DNA from: Kitasatospora aureofaciens
GTDB taxonomy: Bacteria; Actinomycetota; Actinomycetes; Streptomycetales; Streptomycetaceae
DNA: 64,000 bases
Reading direction: 5' to 3'
Assembly (NCBI GenBank): GCA_000720845.1
Contig: JODU01000001.1
Location: forward strand, 1 to 64,000
In this document: in pieces, positions 1 to 8,781 of the stretch
Layout of the letters: the number at the start of each line of letters is the position of its first letter
Numbering within the stretch: position 1 is the first letter of the stretch
Notes under the pieces: model-generated
Told to the model about the DNA's origin: nothing
What the model saw: only the letters and a program-made list of their open reading frames with translations
The model's database searches: none
Position numbers and translations under genes: made by a program

Positions 1-150
1 GCCTGTGCGGGTTCGGGTGCGGGGTGCCTGCGGCGCCTGTGCGGCTCCGGTGGGGGGTGCCTGCGGCGCCTGTGCCGGTTCGGGTGCGGGGTGCCTGCGG
101 CGCCTGTGCGGGTTCGGGTTCGGGGTGCCTGCGGCGGCCTGTGCGGGGTG
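1..150. repeat. 34-bp GC-rich degenerate tandem repeat
   Basis: The heptamer GCCTGTG recurs at 1, 35, 68, 102 and 137, giving a period of 33-35 bp. The best conserved core is GGTGCCTGCGGCGCCTGTGC. The period is not a multiple of three and no ORF here looks like a real protein, so this is intergenic. The same core occurs inverted at about 20270-20400, upstream of folP. It lies just past the 3' end of coaX, and the array may continue left of the window. Confidence 0.75.
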
Positions 151-268
151 GTGGGGGTGCGCGGTGCGCGGTGCGTTGTGGGTGGGTCGGGGCCGCGCCG
201 GGGGGTGTCCGTCCTCGGAACGGCGCGGAATCGGTCGGCCACAGATCTACACCCGCGCCGGGTGTCGG

Positions 269-1066
269 CTACATGCGTGACACGTTTCGCTCGTACACCA
301 GTCGCAGCCCCATCAGCGTCAGCCACGGCTCGTGCTCGTCGATGACCGAGGACTCGCCCAGCACCATCGGCGCCAGTCCGCCCGTCGCGATGACCGTCAC
401 GTCGTCCGGGTCGTCGGCCAGCTCGCGGGCCATGCGGTTGACGACGCCGTCGACCTGGCCGGCGAAGCCGTACACGATCCCGGACTGCATCGCCTCGACC
501 GTGTTCTTGCCGATCACGCTCCGCGGCCGGGCCACCTCGATCTTGCGGAGCTGGGCGCCCTTGACGCCGAGCGCCTCGACCGAGATCTCGATGCCGGGGG
601 CGATGACGCCGCCGATGTACTCCCCGCGCGCGCTGACCGCGTCGAACGTCGTCGCGGTACCGAAGTCCACGACGATGGCCGGGCCGCCGTACAGCTCGAC
701 CGCGGCGACCGCGTTGATGATGCGGTCGGCGCCGACCTCCTTGGGGTGGTCGGTGAGGATCGGGACGCCGGTCTTGACGCCCGGTTCGACGAGGACCGCG
801 GGGACGTCGCCGTAGTAGCGGCGGGTGACCTCGCGGAGTTCGTGGAGGACCGAGGGGACCGTCGCGCAGATGGCGATGCCGTCGATGCCGTCGCCCAGCT
901 CGTCGCCCAGCAGCGGGTGCATGCCCATCAGTCCCTGGAGGAGGACCGCCAGCTCGTCGGCCGTGCGGCGCGAGTCCGTGGAGATGCGCCAGTGCTCGAC
1001 GATGTCCTCGCCGTCGAAGAGGCCGAGGACGGTGTGCGTGTTGCCTACGTCGATCGTCAGCAGCAT
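269..1066 (-). CDS. coaX: Type III pantothenate kinase
   Basis: A cytosolic enzyme that phosphorylates pantothenate with ATP, the first step of CoA synthesis. The 265-residue product has the family signatures in order: the N-terminal phosphate-binding DVGNTHT at about residue 6, GADRI in the middle, and DFGTATTFD. Length is normal for CoaX. It is the last gene of the five-gene minus-strand cofactor operon and begins 3 nt after the nadC stop. Putting coaX directly with panC keeps pantothenate synthesis and use in one transcript. The start is ATG; no strong terminator was seen after it, only the GC repeat patch. Confidence 0.96.
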   Translation of the reverse strand: MLLTIDVGNTHTVLGLFDGEDIVEHWRISTDSRRTADELAVLLQGLMGMHPLLGDELGDGIDGIAICATVPSVLHELREVTRRYYGDVPAVLVEPGVKTGVPILTDHPKEVGADRIINAVAAVELYGGPAIVVDFGTATTFDAVSARGEYIGGVIAPGIEISVEALGVKGAQLRKIEVARPRSVIGKNTVEAMQSGIVYGFAGQVDGVVNRMARELADDPDDVTVIATGGLAPMVLGESSVIDEHEPWLTLMGLRLVYERNVSRM

Positions 1067-1069
1067 GGT

Positions 1070-2068
1070 CTACTCCGCCGCTCGCAGGTCCAGGCCGATG
1101 TCCAGGATCGGGGAGCTGTGGGTGAGGGCGCCCACGGCCAGGTAGTCGACGCCGGTGGCCGCGTACGCCTTGGCGTTGCCGAGGGTCAGGCGGCCCGAGG
1201 CCTCCAGGGCGGCCCGGCCGGCGACCAGGGCGACGGCTTCCCCGCACTCGTCCGGGGTGAAGTTGTCCAGGAGGATCAGGTCGGCTCCGGCGTCCAGGAC
1301 CTCGCGGAGCTGGTGCAGGGTGTCGACCTCGACCTCGATCGGCACGTCGGGGAAGCTCTCGCGCACGGCGTTGAAGGCCTCGGCGACGCCGCCCGCGGCG
1401 ACCACGTGGTTGTCCTTGACCAGGGCCGCGTCCGAGAGGGACATGCGGTGGTTGACGCCGCCGCCGCAGCGGACCGCGAACTTCTCCAGGCTGCGCAGCC
1501 CGGGGGTGGTCTTGCGGGTGTCGCGGACCTTGGCCTTCGTGCCGTCCAGGGCGTCCGCCCACGCGCGCGTGGCCGACGCGATGCCCGACATGCGGCACAG
1601 GAGGTTCAGCGCGCTGCGTTCGGCGGTCAGGATGTCGCGGGTGCGGGTGGTCACGGAGAGGAGCTTCTGGCCCTCCTCCACGCGGTCGCCGTCCTCGACG
1701 TGGCGCTCCACCTCGAACTCGTCGGTGCAGACGATCGACAGCACCGCCTCGGCGACCCGGAGGCCCGCGACGACGCCCGCCTCGCGCGCGGTGAAGTCGG
1801 CCGTGGCCACGGCGTCCTCGGGGATCGTCGCGACCGTCGTCACGTCCACGCCGCCCGCCAGGTCCTCCTGGATGGCGACGTTCGCGATGTCCTCGACCTC
1901 GACCGGGTCGAGTCCTGAGTCCAGCAGGAGCGCCGCGAGCGCGGGGTCGAGGCCGCACTCCATGTAGGTGTCTTCTTCGGTGTCCGCGCCGCAGGCGCAG
2001 CCGTCGCCGCAGCCTCCGCCGGAGGCGAGGGGGAGTTCGGAGGGGTCGGAGGGGTTCACTGCTGTCAC
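1070..2068 (-). CDS. nadC: Nicotinate-nucleotide pyrophosphorylase (quinolinate phosphoribosyltransferase)
   Basis: Converts quinolinate and PRPP to nicotinate mononucleotide in de novo NAD synthesis. The 332-residue product shows the RDTRKTTPGLR substrate-binding motif and the VKDNH motif of the QPRTase barrel. The start is GTG at 2068: it overlaps the nadB stop as GTGA and has GGAG 5 nt upstream. The N-terminus carries about 35 residues not seen in textbook NadC, with cysteines at positions 20, 24, 26 and 38 (C-x3-C-x-C then C). This could bind a metal, but that is inference. nadB is directly upstream, whereas nadA is not in the window. Confidence 0.95.
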   Translation of the reverse strand: MTAVNPSDPSELPLASGGGCGDGCACGADTEEDTYMECGLDPALAALLLDSGLDPVEVEDIANVAIQEDLAGGVDVTTVATIPEDAVATADFTAREAGVVAGLRVAEAVLSIVCTDEFEVERHVEDGDRVEEGQKLLSVTTRTRDILTAERSALNLLCRMSGIASATRAWADALDGTKAKVRDTRKTTPGLRSLEKFAVRCGGGVNHRMSLSDAALVKDNHVVAAGGVAEAFNAVRESFPDVPIEVEVDTLHQLREVLDAGADLILLDNFTPDECGEAVALVAGRAALEASGRLTLGNAKAYAATGVDYLAVGALTHSSPILDIGLDLRAAE

Positions 2069-3786
2069 TGCTCCTGGGGACGGTGCGTCGGCTGGGCGCC
2101 GTGGACGGTAGGGGGGAATTCTGGCGTGTCCGTGGTGTGCACGGCGAGCGTCCGGTCCGGGTTCAGCCGTACGACGATGTGGCGGCGCCACGTCGTGTCG
2201 TCGCGGTCCGCGTGGTCCTCGCGCCAGTGGCAGCCGCGGGTCTCCTCGCGCCGGGCCGCCGCGGCGACCAGGACCCGGGCCACGCACAGGAGGTTGGTGG
2301 CCTCCCAGGTGTCGACACCCGGCTCGGAGGTCTTGCCGTTCTCGTGCAGGGCCTCGCGGGCCTCGGCGTGCAGGCCGTGCAGCCGCTCGGCCGCGCGCGT
2401 GAGGGAGTCCGCCGAGCGCAGGACGCCGGCGCCCTCCGACATGATCCGCTGGATCGTGAGGCGGGCCTCGGGCGGGAGGAGGGGGTGCTCCGGGTGCTGG
2501 GGGTGCGGAAGGGGGGCCGGTACGCGCGCGTGGACCGTCCCGGCCGCGATGTCGGCCGCGATGCGTTCGGCGTAGACCAGGCCCTCCAGGAGGGAGTTGG
2601 ACGCCAGGCGGTTGGCGCCGTGCACCCCCGTGCAGGCGACCTCGCCGCAGGCGTACAGGCCGGGGACCGTCGTACAGCCGTGGGCGTCGGTGCGCACGCC
2701 GCCCGAGGCGTAGTGGGCGGCCGGGGCCACGGGGACCGGCTCGGTGACCGGGTCGATGCCGTGGGCGCGGCAGGCGGCGAGGATCGTGGGGAAGCGCTGC
2801 TCCCACATCGCCCTGCCGAAGTGGCGGGCGTCCAGGTACATGTGGTCGGCGTCGCGCTCCTGCATGCGGCGGGTGATGGCCTTCGCGACGATGTCCCGTG
2901 GGGCGAGTTCCGCCAGTTCGTGCTGTCCCAGCATGAAGCGCACGCCGTCCGCGTCCACCAGGTGGGCGCCCTCGCCGCGCACCGCCTCGGAGACCAGGGG
3001 CTGCTGGCCCTCGGCGTCCGGGCCGAGGAAGAGGACGGTGGGGTGGAACTGGACGAATTCGAGGTCGCTGACCTCGGCACCCGCGCGCAGGGCGAGGGCC
3101 ACGCCGTCGCCCGTGGAGACGGAGGGGTTCGTCGTCGCCGAGAACACCTGGCCCATGCCGCCGGTGGCGAGGACGACCGCGGGGGCGTGGACCGCTCCGA
3201 CGCCGTCGTGCTGGCCCTCGCCCATGACGTGCAGGGTGACGCCGGCGGTGCGGCCGTCGGCGTCCGTGAGGAGGTCGAGCACGAGGGCGTTCTCGATCGT
3301 GCGCAGCCCGCGCGCGCGTACCGCCTCCACCAGGGCGCGGGAGATCTCGGCGCCCGTCGCGTCGCCGCCCGCGTGGGCGATGCGGCGGCGGTGGTGGCCG
3401 CCCTCGCGGGTGAGGGCCAGGCCGCCCTCGGTGGACTCGTCGAAGTGCGCGCCGGTCGCGATGAGCCGGCGTACGGCGTCGGGGCCCTCGGTGGCCAGGA
3501 TGCGGACCGCTTCCGCGTCGCACAGGCCGGCGCCGGCCACCAGGGTGTCGTCCAGGTGCTGCTCGGGGGTGTCGCCCTCGCCGAGGGCCGCGGCGACGCC
3601 GCCCTGCGCCCACCGGGTGGAGCCGTCGTCCAGGCGGGCCTTGGTGACGACGACGGTCCGCAGACCGGCGGCCTCGCAGCGCAGGGCAGCGGTGAGGCCC
3701 GCGACGCCGGAGCCGACGACCACCACGTCGGCGGCGATGGCCCAGCCGGGCGCGGGGGCGTGCAGTCGTATGCCTGTGCTGGTCAC
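2065..3786 (-). CDS. nadB: L-aspartate oxidase
   Basis: A flavoenzyme that oxidises L-aspartate to iminoaspartate, the first step of de novo NAD synthesis. The 573-residue protein opens with the FAD-binding GSGVAG motif (about residues 25-30), followed by STRWAQGGVAAA and the RIAHAGGD active-site region of the fumarate-reductase/succinate-dehydrogenase flavoprotein family. The GTG start at 3786 overlaps the panC stop by 4 nt (GTGA), and its own stop overlaps nadC the same way, so translation is probably coupled. The partner quinolinate synthase NadA must be encoded elsewhere. Confidence 0.96.
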   Translation of the reverse strand: MTSTGIRLHAPAPGWAIAADVVVVGSGVAGLTAALRCEAAGLRTVVVTKARLDDGSTRWAQGGVAAALGEGDTPEQHLDDTLVAGAGLCDAEAVRILATEGPDAVRRLIATGAHFDESTEGGLALTREGGHHRRRIAHAGGDATGAEISRALVEAVRARGLRTIENALVLDLLTDADGRTAGVTLHVMGEGQHDGVGAVHAPAVVLATGGMGQVFSATTNPSVSTGDGVALALRAGAEVSDLEFVQFHPTVLFLGPDAEGQQPLVSEAVRGEGAHLVDADGVRFMLGQHELAELAPRDIVAKAITRRMQERDADHMYLDARHFGRAMWEQRFPTILAACRAHGIDPVTEPVPVAPAAHYASGGVRTDAHGCTTVPGLYACGEVACTGVHGANRLASNSLLEGLVYAERIAADIAAGTVHARVPAPLPHPQHPEHPLLPPEARLTIQRIMSEGAGVLRSADSLTRAAERLHGLHAEAREALHENGKTSEPGVDTWEATNLLCVARVLVAAAARREETRGCHWREDHADRDDTTWRRHIVVRLNPDRTLAVHTTDTPEFPPTVHGAQPTHRPQEQ

Positions 3787-4793
3787 GAGGCGGCTCCGAG
3801 GGGTCCGAAGGTGAGGTGGACGTTGTCGATCAGGCGGGTCGCGCCGACCCGGGCCGCGACGGCGAGGACGGCCTCGCCGGTGTGGTCGTCGCCGATCTCG
3901 GTGAAGTCGGCCGGGTCGACCAGGGCGAGGTAGTCCAGCTCCAGGGGCGGGGTGGCGCGGGCGGCGTCGTCCAGCACCAGGCGGGCGGCGTCCCGGACGG
4001 CCGTGGCGCTGCCGGGCGCGGACGTGGCGACGGCGTGCGCGTCGGCCGCCGCGCGGGACTCGCCCAGGGCGCTGAGCGCCTCGGCGCGCGCCCGGGTGGC
4101 GGGCACCTCGCGGGCCCGCGCGCACAGCGCCTCCTGGGCCGCGTGCCGGTCCTGGCCGGCGAAGAGCGCCTGCGAGAGCGCGAGGGCGGTACGGCGCTCC
4201 GCCGCGGAGAGGTAGCGGTTGCGGCTGGACAGGGCCAGGCCGTCCTCCTCGCGCACGGTGGGGACGCCGACGATCTCCACGCCGAAGTTCAGGTCGCGGA
4301 CCATGCGGCGGATCAGCGCGAGCTGCTGGGCGTCCTTCTGGCCGTAGAGGGCGAGGTCGGGGCGGGTGAGGTGGAGCAGCTTGGCGACGACGGTGAGCAT
4401 GCCGTCGAAGTGGCCGGGGCGGGAGGCGCCCTCCAGGCGTTCTCCCATGGGGCCGGCGGTGATGCGCACCTGGGGTTCGCCGCCCGGGTAGACCTCGTCG
4501 ACGGAGGGGGCGAAGACGGCGTCGGCGCCCGCCCGCCCGGCGATCTCCAGGTCGGCGTCCAGGGTGCGCGGGTAGCGGTCGAGGTCCTCGCCGGCGCCGA
4601 ACTGGAGGGGGTTCACGAAGACCGTGACGACGACCTCGCCGTCGGGGCCCGCGAGGCCGCGGGCGGTGCGGATCAGGGTGGCGTGGCCCTCGTGCAGGGC
4701 ACCCATGGTCATCACGACGGCCCGGCGGCCGTGCCGCACGCGCGCGTGCAGCTCGTCGGCGGTGCGGAGCAGGACGGGCGGGGTGGTGGTCAT
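3783..4793 (-). CDS. panC: Pantothenate synthetase (pantoate-beta-alanine ligase)
   Basis: Joins pantoate and beta-alanine using ATP to make pantothenate. The 336-residue protein has the nucleotidyltransferase MGALHEGH motif near residue 30 and the KMSKS-like segment LSSRNRYLS. ATG at 4793 overlaps the stop of the upstream DUF2520 gene (ATGA). The C-terminal part is alanine-rich, longer than the E. coli enzyme, as is usual in Streptomyces. Its operon neighbours link it to the same pathway: coaX uses its product, and the upstream Rossmann protein could act on its substrate. Confidence 0.96.
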   Translation of the reverse strand: MTTTPPVLLRTADELHARVRHGRRAVVMTMGALHEGHATLIRTARGLAGPDGEVVVTVFVNPLQFGAGEDLDRYPRTLDADLEIAGRAGADAVFAPSVDEVYPGGEPQVRITAGPMGERLEGASRPGHFDGMLTVVAKLLHLTRPDLALYGQKDAQQLALIRRMVRDLNFGVEIVGVPTVREEDGLALSSRNRYLSAAERRTALALSQALFAGQDRHAAQEALCARAREVPATRARAEALSALGESRAAADAHAVATSAPGSATAVRDAARLVLDDAARATPPLELDYLALVDPADFTEIGDDHTGEAVLAVAARVGATRLIDNVHLTFGPLGAAS

Positions 4794-5767
4794 CGGGCGC
4801 CTCCGTCGGTGCCGTCGGGGCCTTCGGTGCCTGGGGTTCCGTCGGGGCCCTCGGTGCCGCCCCTGGCTCCGTCCGCGAGCACGTCGAGCAGGTCCTCGGC
4901 GAGTTCGGCCTTCAGCAGCCCGTGGTCCAGCGCGCGGTCGGCGGTCGCGCGGGCCATCGCCAGGTAGCCGGCGACGGCCTGGGGGGCGTGTTCGCGCAGT
5001 TCCACGATGTGGGCGGCGACCGTGCCCGCGTCCCCGCGCGCGACGGGGCCGGTCAGGGCCGCGTCGCCGGAGCGCAGGGCGTTGTCGAGGGAGGCGCCGA
5101 GCAGCGGGCCGAGCATCCGGTCGGGGGCCGCGACGCCGGCCGTGCGCAGCAGCTCCATCGACTGGGCCACCAACGTGATCAGGTGGTTGGAGCCCAGGGC
5201 CAGCGCCGCGTGGTAGAGCGGGCGCCGGTCCTCGGCGATCCACTCCGGCTCGCCGCCCATCTCGATGACCAGGGCCTCCGCGGCCAGCCTCAGTTCCTCG
5301 GGCGCGGTGACGCCGAAGGAGCAGCCCGCCAGGCGCTGGACGTCCACCGGAGTGCCGGTGAAGGTCATCGCCGGGTGCAGGGCCAGCGGCAGAGCGCCTG
5401 CGCGCAGAGCGGGGTCCAGGACCCTGGCGCCGTACCGCCCGGAGGTGTGCACCAGAAGCTGGCCCGGGCGCACCGCCCCGGTCTCGGCGAGCCCGGTCAC
5501 CAGGCCGGGCAGGGCGTCGTCGGGGACGGTCAGCAGGACCAGTTCGGCGCGCTGGAGGACTTCCGCGGGCGTCATGAGCGGCACGTCGGGGAGGAGGGCG
5601 GCGGCACGCCTCCTGGAGGCGTCGGAGACCCCCGAGACGGCCACCGGGCGGTGCCCGGCGAGCTGGAGGGACGCGGCCAGCGCGGGGCCCACCCGTCCGG
5701 CGCCGACGACGCCTACGGTGAGCCGCGCGGGGCGGTCCTTGGGGTCTGGCTGTGGGGTTGTGTTCAC
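4790..5767 (-). CDS. Rossmann-like / DUF2520 oxidoreductase-like protein
   Basis: A 325-residue predicted NAD(P)-dependent protein. The N-terminal Rossmann fold has GVVGAGRVGPAL at about residue 19, and HTSGRYG and LHPAMTF fit the DUF2520 layout (6-phosphogluconate-dehydrogenase-like C-terminal half). The last 20 residues are a low-complexity GTEGPDGT repeat. It is first in the panC-nadB-nadC-coaX operon. Start is GTG at 5767 with GGGAAGG about 10 nt upstream. Position suggests a role in pantoate supply, for example reducing ketopantoate, but no substrate-specific residue supports that. The family call is firm; the function is not. Confidence 0.8.
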   Translation of the reverse strand: MNTTPQPDPKDRPARLTVGVVGAGRVGPALAASLQLAGHRPVAVSGVSDASRRRAAALLPDVPLMTPAEVLQRAELVLLTVPDDALPGLVTGLAETGAVRPGQLLVHTSGRYGARVLDPALRAGALPLALHPAMTFTGTPVDVQRLAGCSFGVTAPEELRLAAEALVIEMGGEPEWIAEDRRPLYHAALALGSNHLITLVAQSMELLRTAGVAAPDRMLGPLLGASLDNALRSGDAALTGPVARGDAGTVAAHIVELREHAPQAVAGYLAMARATADRALDHGLLKAELAEDLLDVLADGARGGTEGPDGTPGTEGPDGTDGGAR

Positions 5768-5967
5768 GCGACGACGGCCTTCCCGTTCCAGTCCGCTCGG
5801 GGTACCGGACGATTTCTCGTCATGTTAACGCGATCGGTCCGGGCGACGTCCGGTTGTCCACAGGCTGTGGGTTTCCGTGCGGCACCGGAGCACACACACC
5901 GCGCGCGTGTGGGAACGTGTGCGGAAACCGGGTGCCCGGCGCCCGCCCCGCGCGACATGATCCCCGC

Positions 5968-7176
5968 ATGAGTGAGCAAGAAGAGCGGGCGGAACGGGAC
6001 GGGCCGGCGGAACGGGCACCGGACGAGCGGGCGGAGCCGGAGGAGCAGCGGCACAGGCGGCTGCGCGAGCGGCGCGTGGCCGCCCTCCGCGGTGCGCGCC
6101 GCGTCCTCGCCCGCCCGGGCTACGTCACGACCCTGCGGGAGCGCCTCGCCGTGCTGGACGGGGCCGACGAGCTGTACGACCTCGACGAGCCGTCCGACCT
6201 GTACGGCAACGGTGTCGTGGCGGCGCTGGAGGAGCGGACCGCCGCCCTGCTCGGCACCGAGGCCGCCGCCTTCTTCCCGACCGGGACCATGGCCCAGCAG
6301 GTGGCCCTGCGCTGCTGGGCGGGCCGCACCGGGAACCCGGTCGTCGCCCTGCACGGGCTCGGCCACCCCGAGGTGCACGAGCGCGGCGCCTTCAGCAGGG
6401 TCGCCGGACTGCGTCCGGTACGGCTGACCGACGCGCCGCGGCAGCCGACCGCCGACGAGGTGCGCGGCTTCGAGGAGCCGTTCGGGGCGCTGATGCTGGA
6501 ACTGCCGCTCCGGGAGGCCGGATATCTGCTGCCCACCTGGGAGGAGCTCACCGAGGTCGTCGAGGCCGCCCGGGAGCGCGACGCGGTGGTGCACTTCGAC
6601 GGGGCCCGCCTGTGGGAATGCGCCGTCCACTTCGGCCGCCCGCTGGCCGAGATCGCGGGCCTGGCGGACAGCGTGTACGTCTCGTTCTACAAGTCCCTCA
6701 AGGGCTACGGCGGCGCCGCCCTGGCCGGTCCCCGGACGCTGGTCGAGGAGGCGAAGGCATGGCGGCACCGGTACGGCGGCCAGGTGTTCCAGCAGTTCCC
6801 CACGGTGCTGTCCGCCCTGGCCGGCCTGGAGCGCGAGCTGCCCCGGCTGCCCGCGTACGTGGCCCACGCGCGCGTGGTGGCCGCCGCGCTGCGCGAGGGG
6901 TTCGCGGCGGCCGGGCTGCCGTGGGCGCGGGTGCACCCGGAGGTGCCGCACACGCACGAGTTCCAGGTCTGGCTGCCGTACGACCCCGAGACCGCGGGTG
7001 AGGCCGCGCTGCGCCAGGCGGAGGAGACCGGGACGATGCTGTTCGCCCAGTCCTGGGACGCGGGCGGTCCCGGGATCGCCCTCACCGAGGTCTCCGTGGG
7101 CGAGTCGGGCCTGGAGTGGACGGCCGACGACGTGCGGGCCGCGGTCGCCGACTTCGCCGCCCGGCTGGCGGCCTGA
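5968..7176 (+). CDS. Threonine aldolase family / beta-eliminating lyase PLP enzyme
   Basis: A 402-residue fold-type I PLP enzyme. It has the N-terminal GNG motif (DLYGNGVVAALEE), the HFDGARLWE segment that contacts PLP, and the Schiff-base lysine in YKSLKGYGGA. These fit low-specificity threonine aldolases (threonine to glycine and acetaldehyde), although related enzymes act on other beta-hydroxy amino acids. About 50 N-terminal residues are charged and probably disordered. ATG at 5968 was chosen because CATGAT lies 6 nt before it, as in a leaderless promoter; an in-frame upstream reading has no support. It is divergent from the cofactor operon across 200 bp. Confidence 0.85.
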   Translation: MSEQEERAERDGPAERAPDERAEPEEQRHRRLRERRVAALRGARRVLARPGYVTTLRERLAVLDGADELYDLDEPSDLYGNGVVAALEERTAALLGTEAAAFFPTGTMAQQVALRCWAGRTGNPVVALHGLGHPEVHERGAFSRVAGLRPVRLTDAPRQPTADEVRGFEEPFGALMLELPLREAGYLLPTWEELTEVVEAARERDAVVHFDGARLWECAVHFGRPLAEIAGLADSVYVSFYKSLKGYGGAALAGPRTLVEEAKAWRHRYGGQVFQQFPTVLSALAGLERELPRLPAYVAHARVVAAALREGFAAAGLPWARVHPEVPHTHEFQVWLPYDPETAGEAALRQAEETGTMLFAQSWDAGGPGIALTEVSVGESGLEWTADDVRAAVADFAARLAA

Positions 7177-7195
7177 CGGGGAACGCCCCGGCCGG

Positions 7196-7411
7196 TCAGC
7201 CCAGGGCGCGCGGCCACAGGGACCACCACCGGCGCAGGGCCCGCCGTACCCGGCCCCGCGCCGGGCGGCCGGCGAGCACGGCCCGGAACCGGCGGCGGTC
7301 GTGCCACTCGCGTACGACCTGCCGGTCGTGGGTGCCGGGCGCGGGCGGCGCGGGCTCGCCGAGCTGCCGGGCACGGTAGGAGTCGAGGAGGTACTGCTGC
7401 GTGATGCTCAT
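7196..7411 (-). CDS. Small basic hypothetical protein (71 aa)
   Basis: Not recognised. The product starts MSITQQYLLDSYRARQLG and ends in an arginine/tryptophan-rich tail (RRALRRWWSLWPRALG), giving a strongly basic protein without a signal peptide. ATG at 7411 is preceded by GAGAGGGCG, a usable ribosome-binding site; the longer in-frame extension has none. It is divergent from the ArsR-like regulator at 7570, with a palindrome between them, so the regulator may control it. The tail could be membrane- or nucleic-acid-associated, which is only a guess. Confidence 0.6.
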   Translation of the reverse strand: MSITQQYLLDSYRARQLGEPAPPAPGTHDRQVVREWHDRRRFRAVLAGRPARGRVRRALRRWWSLWPRALG

Positions 7412-7510
7412 GGCGGATCGCCCTCTCATGGAGACGTAGGGGTGGAGTACGGGCTCCGCGGCAGCCCCGATGACCCCAGACTGCTCCGGCCCGTGCCCGC
7501 GGTCGCGCCG

Positions 7511-7529
7511 ATTGACGGCGGCGGTCAAT
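7511..7529. promoter_or_regulatory. Palindrome ATTGAC-N7-GTCAAT
   Basis: A perfect 6-bp inverted repeat with a 7-bp spacer sits between the divergent small gene and the ArsR-like regulator. Position and shape suit a dimeric winged-helix repressor, probably the regulator's own operator. No experimental consensus is known to me. Confidence 0.45.
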
Positions 7530-7569
7530 CGGCGGCGGCGTTGTCAGTGGCGACGTGCACCATGGGGGC

Positions 7570-8676
7570 ATGAGCGTGCGCATCGACATCACGGGGCTGC
7601 GGCCGGAGAGCGTCGCCGTCGTGCCCTCTCCCCTGGCCGAGCTGGGCATGGCGCTGCACGCGCTGTCCGAGCCGGGGCACCACCCGGGGCTGCAGGGCTG
7701 GGCGACGGGCGTGACCGCCCGGCTCGACTCTCATCTGGCCGACCGGATGTGCGAGGCCGACTTCCTGTGGCGGACGACCTTCTCGGACCTGTTCATGCCG
7801 TTCGCCGGGGTGCCGGGCCGCAGCACCCTGCCCGGCGCCACCCTCGCCGAAGACCTGGACCTGCTCGACAAGCTGACCGACGAGCAGTTCGTCGACGCGG
7901 CCCTGGAGTTCACCTGCGCGCTGCCGTACAGCACCGGTGGGGTCTCGGCGCTGGACGACCCCGAGGTGCGCCGGCGCGCGCTGGACCTGGCCGCCGCGCG
8001 GGGACCGCAGCAGCTGCGTTTCAGCGAGCGGCTGCTGGCCGATCCGCCGCGGATCCGGGACTGGCTGCGGCAGTTCGCGCGGGACTGCGACGAGGCGTTC
8101 TTCGCGGAGGCCTGGTCCCGGCTGCGCATCCAGCTCGCGGCGGACGCCCGTCACAAGACGGACCTGCTGCGCCACAAGGGCCTCGCCGAGGCGCTGGCCG
8201 CCGTGTCCCCGGCGGTGACGCTGGACGAGGCCGCCGCCCGGATCACCGTCGACAAGCTGGGCGACGGCCGTTCGGCGACGGCGGACGGCGGCCTGCTGCT
8301 GGTCCCGACCAGCCTGGGCTGGCCGCACCTGATGGTCCTGCACCGGCACGACTGGCAGCCGGTGCTGCACTATCCGGTGGGCTCCCCCGAGCTGGCCTCA
8401 CCGCCCTCGGTCGAGCAGCTCACCCTGCGGATGACCGCGCTGTCCCACCCGGTGCGGATGCGGATCTGCCGGCACCTGGCCCGCAGCGCGTACACCACGA
8501 GCGAGCTGGCTCAGGCGCACGGCATGACGGCCCCGGAGATATCCCGGCACCTCGGTGTGCTGAAGAAGGCCGGACTGATCACCACCCGGCGCCGCGGCCG
8601 GTACGTCCTGCACCAGCTGGACGTCACGGTGGTGGCCCGGCTGGGCAGCGACTTCCTGGAGGGGATACTGCGCTAG
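7570..8676 (+). CDS. DUF5937 / ArsR-family winged-helix regulator
   Basis: A 368-residue transcription regulator. Residues 1 to about 270 form a DUF5937-type domain, and the last 90 residues are an ArsR winged helix: LSHPVRMRICRHL, then the recognition region TTSELAQAHGMTAPEISRHL and the wing RRRGRYV. No metal-binding cysteine pair is visible in the HTH, so metal sensing is unlikely; the N-terminal domain probably senses something else. ATG at 7570 is 6 nt after CACCAT, hinting at a leaderless start; GTG at 7555 is possible. It is divergent from the small basic gene. Confidence 0.85.
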   Translation: MSVRIDITGLRPESVAVVPSPLAELGMALHALSEPGHHPGLQGWATGVTARLDSHLADRMCEADFLWRTTFSDLFMPFAGVPGRSTLPGATLAEDLDLLDKLTDEQFVDAALEFTCALPYSTGGVSALDDPEVRRRALDLAAARGPQQLRFSERLLADPPRIRDWLRQFARDCDEAFFAEAWSRLRIQLAADARHKTDLLRHKGLAEALAAVSPAVTLDEAAARITVDKLGDGRSATADGGLLLVPTSLGWPHLMVLHRHDWQPVLHYPVGSPELASPPSVEQLTLRMTALSHPVRMRICRHLARSAYTTSELAQAHGMTAPEISRHLGVLKKAGLITTRRRGRYVLHQLDVTVVARLGSDFLEGILR

Positions 8677-8781
8677 CCCGCCCCTGCCGCCAGGAGGCCA
8701 GATCCTGGAAGTCGCCGGCCGACGGGCTCCGGCCGCGGGCGTCCGCGGCCCGGGCGGCGGCACGCGGCGCGGGCAGGCCCG

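Noticed and set aside
1..280. Possible coding sequence or CRISPR array in the repeat patch
   Set aside because: The repeats are degenerate, directly adjacent and lack unique spacers, and the reading frames have no domain or ribosome-binding site.
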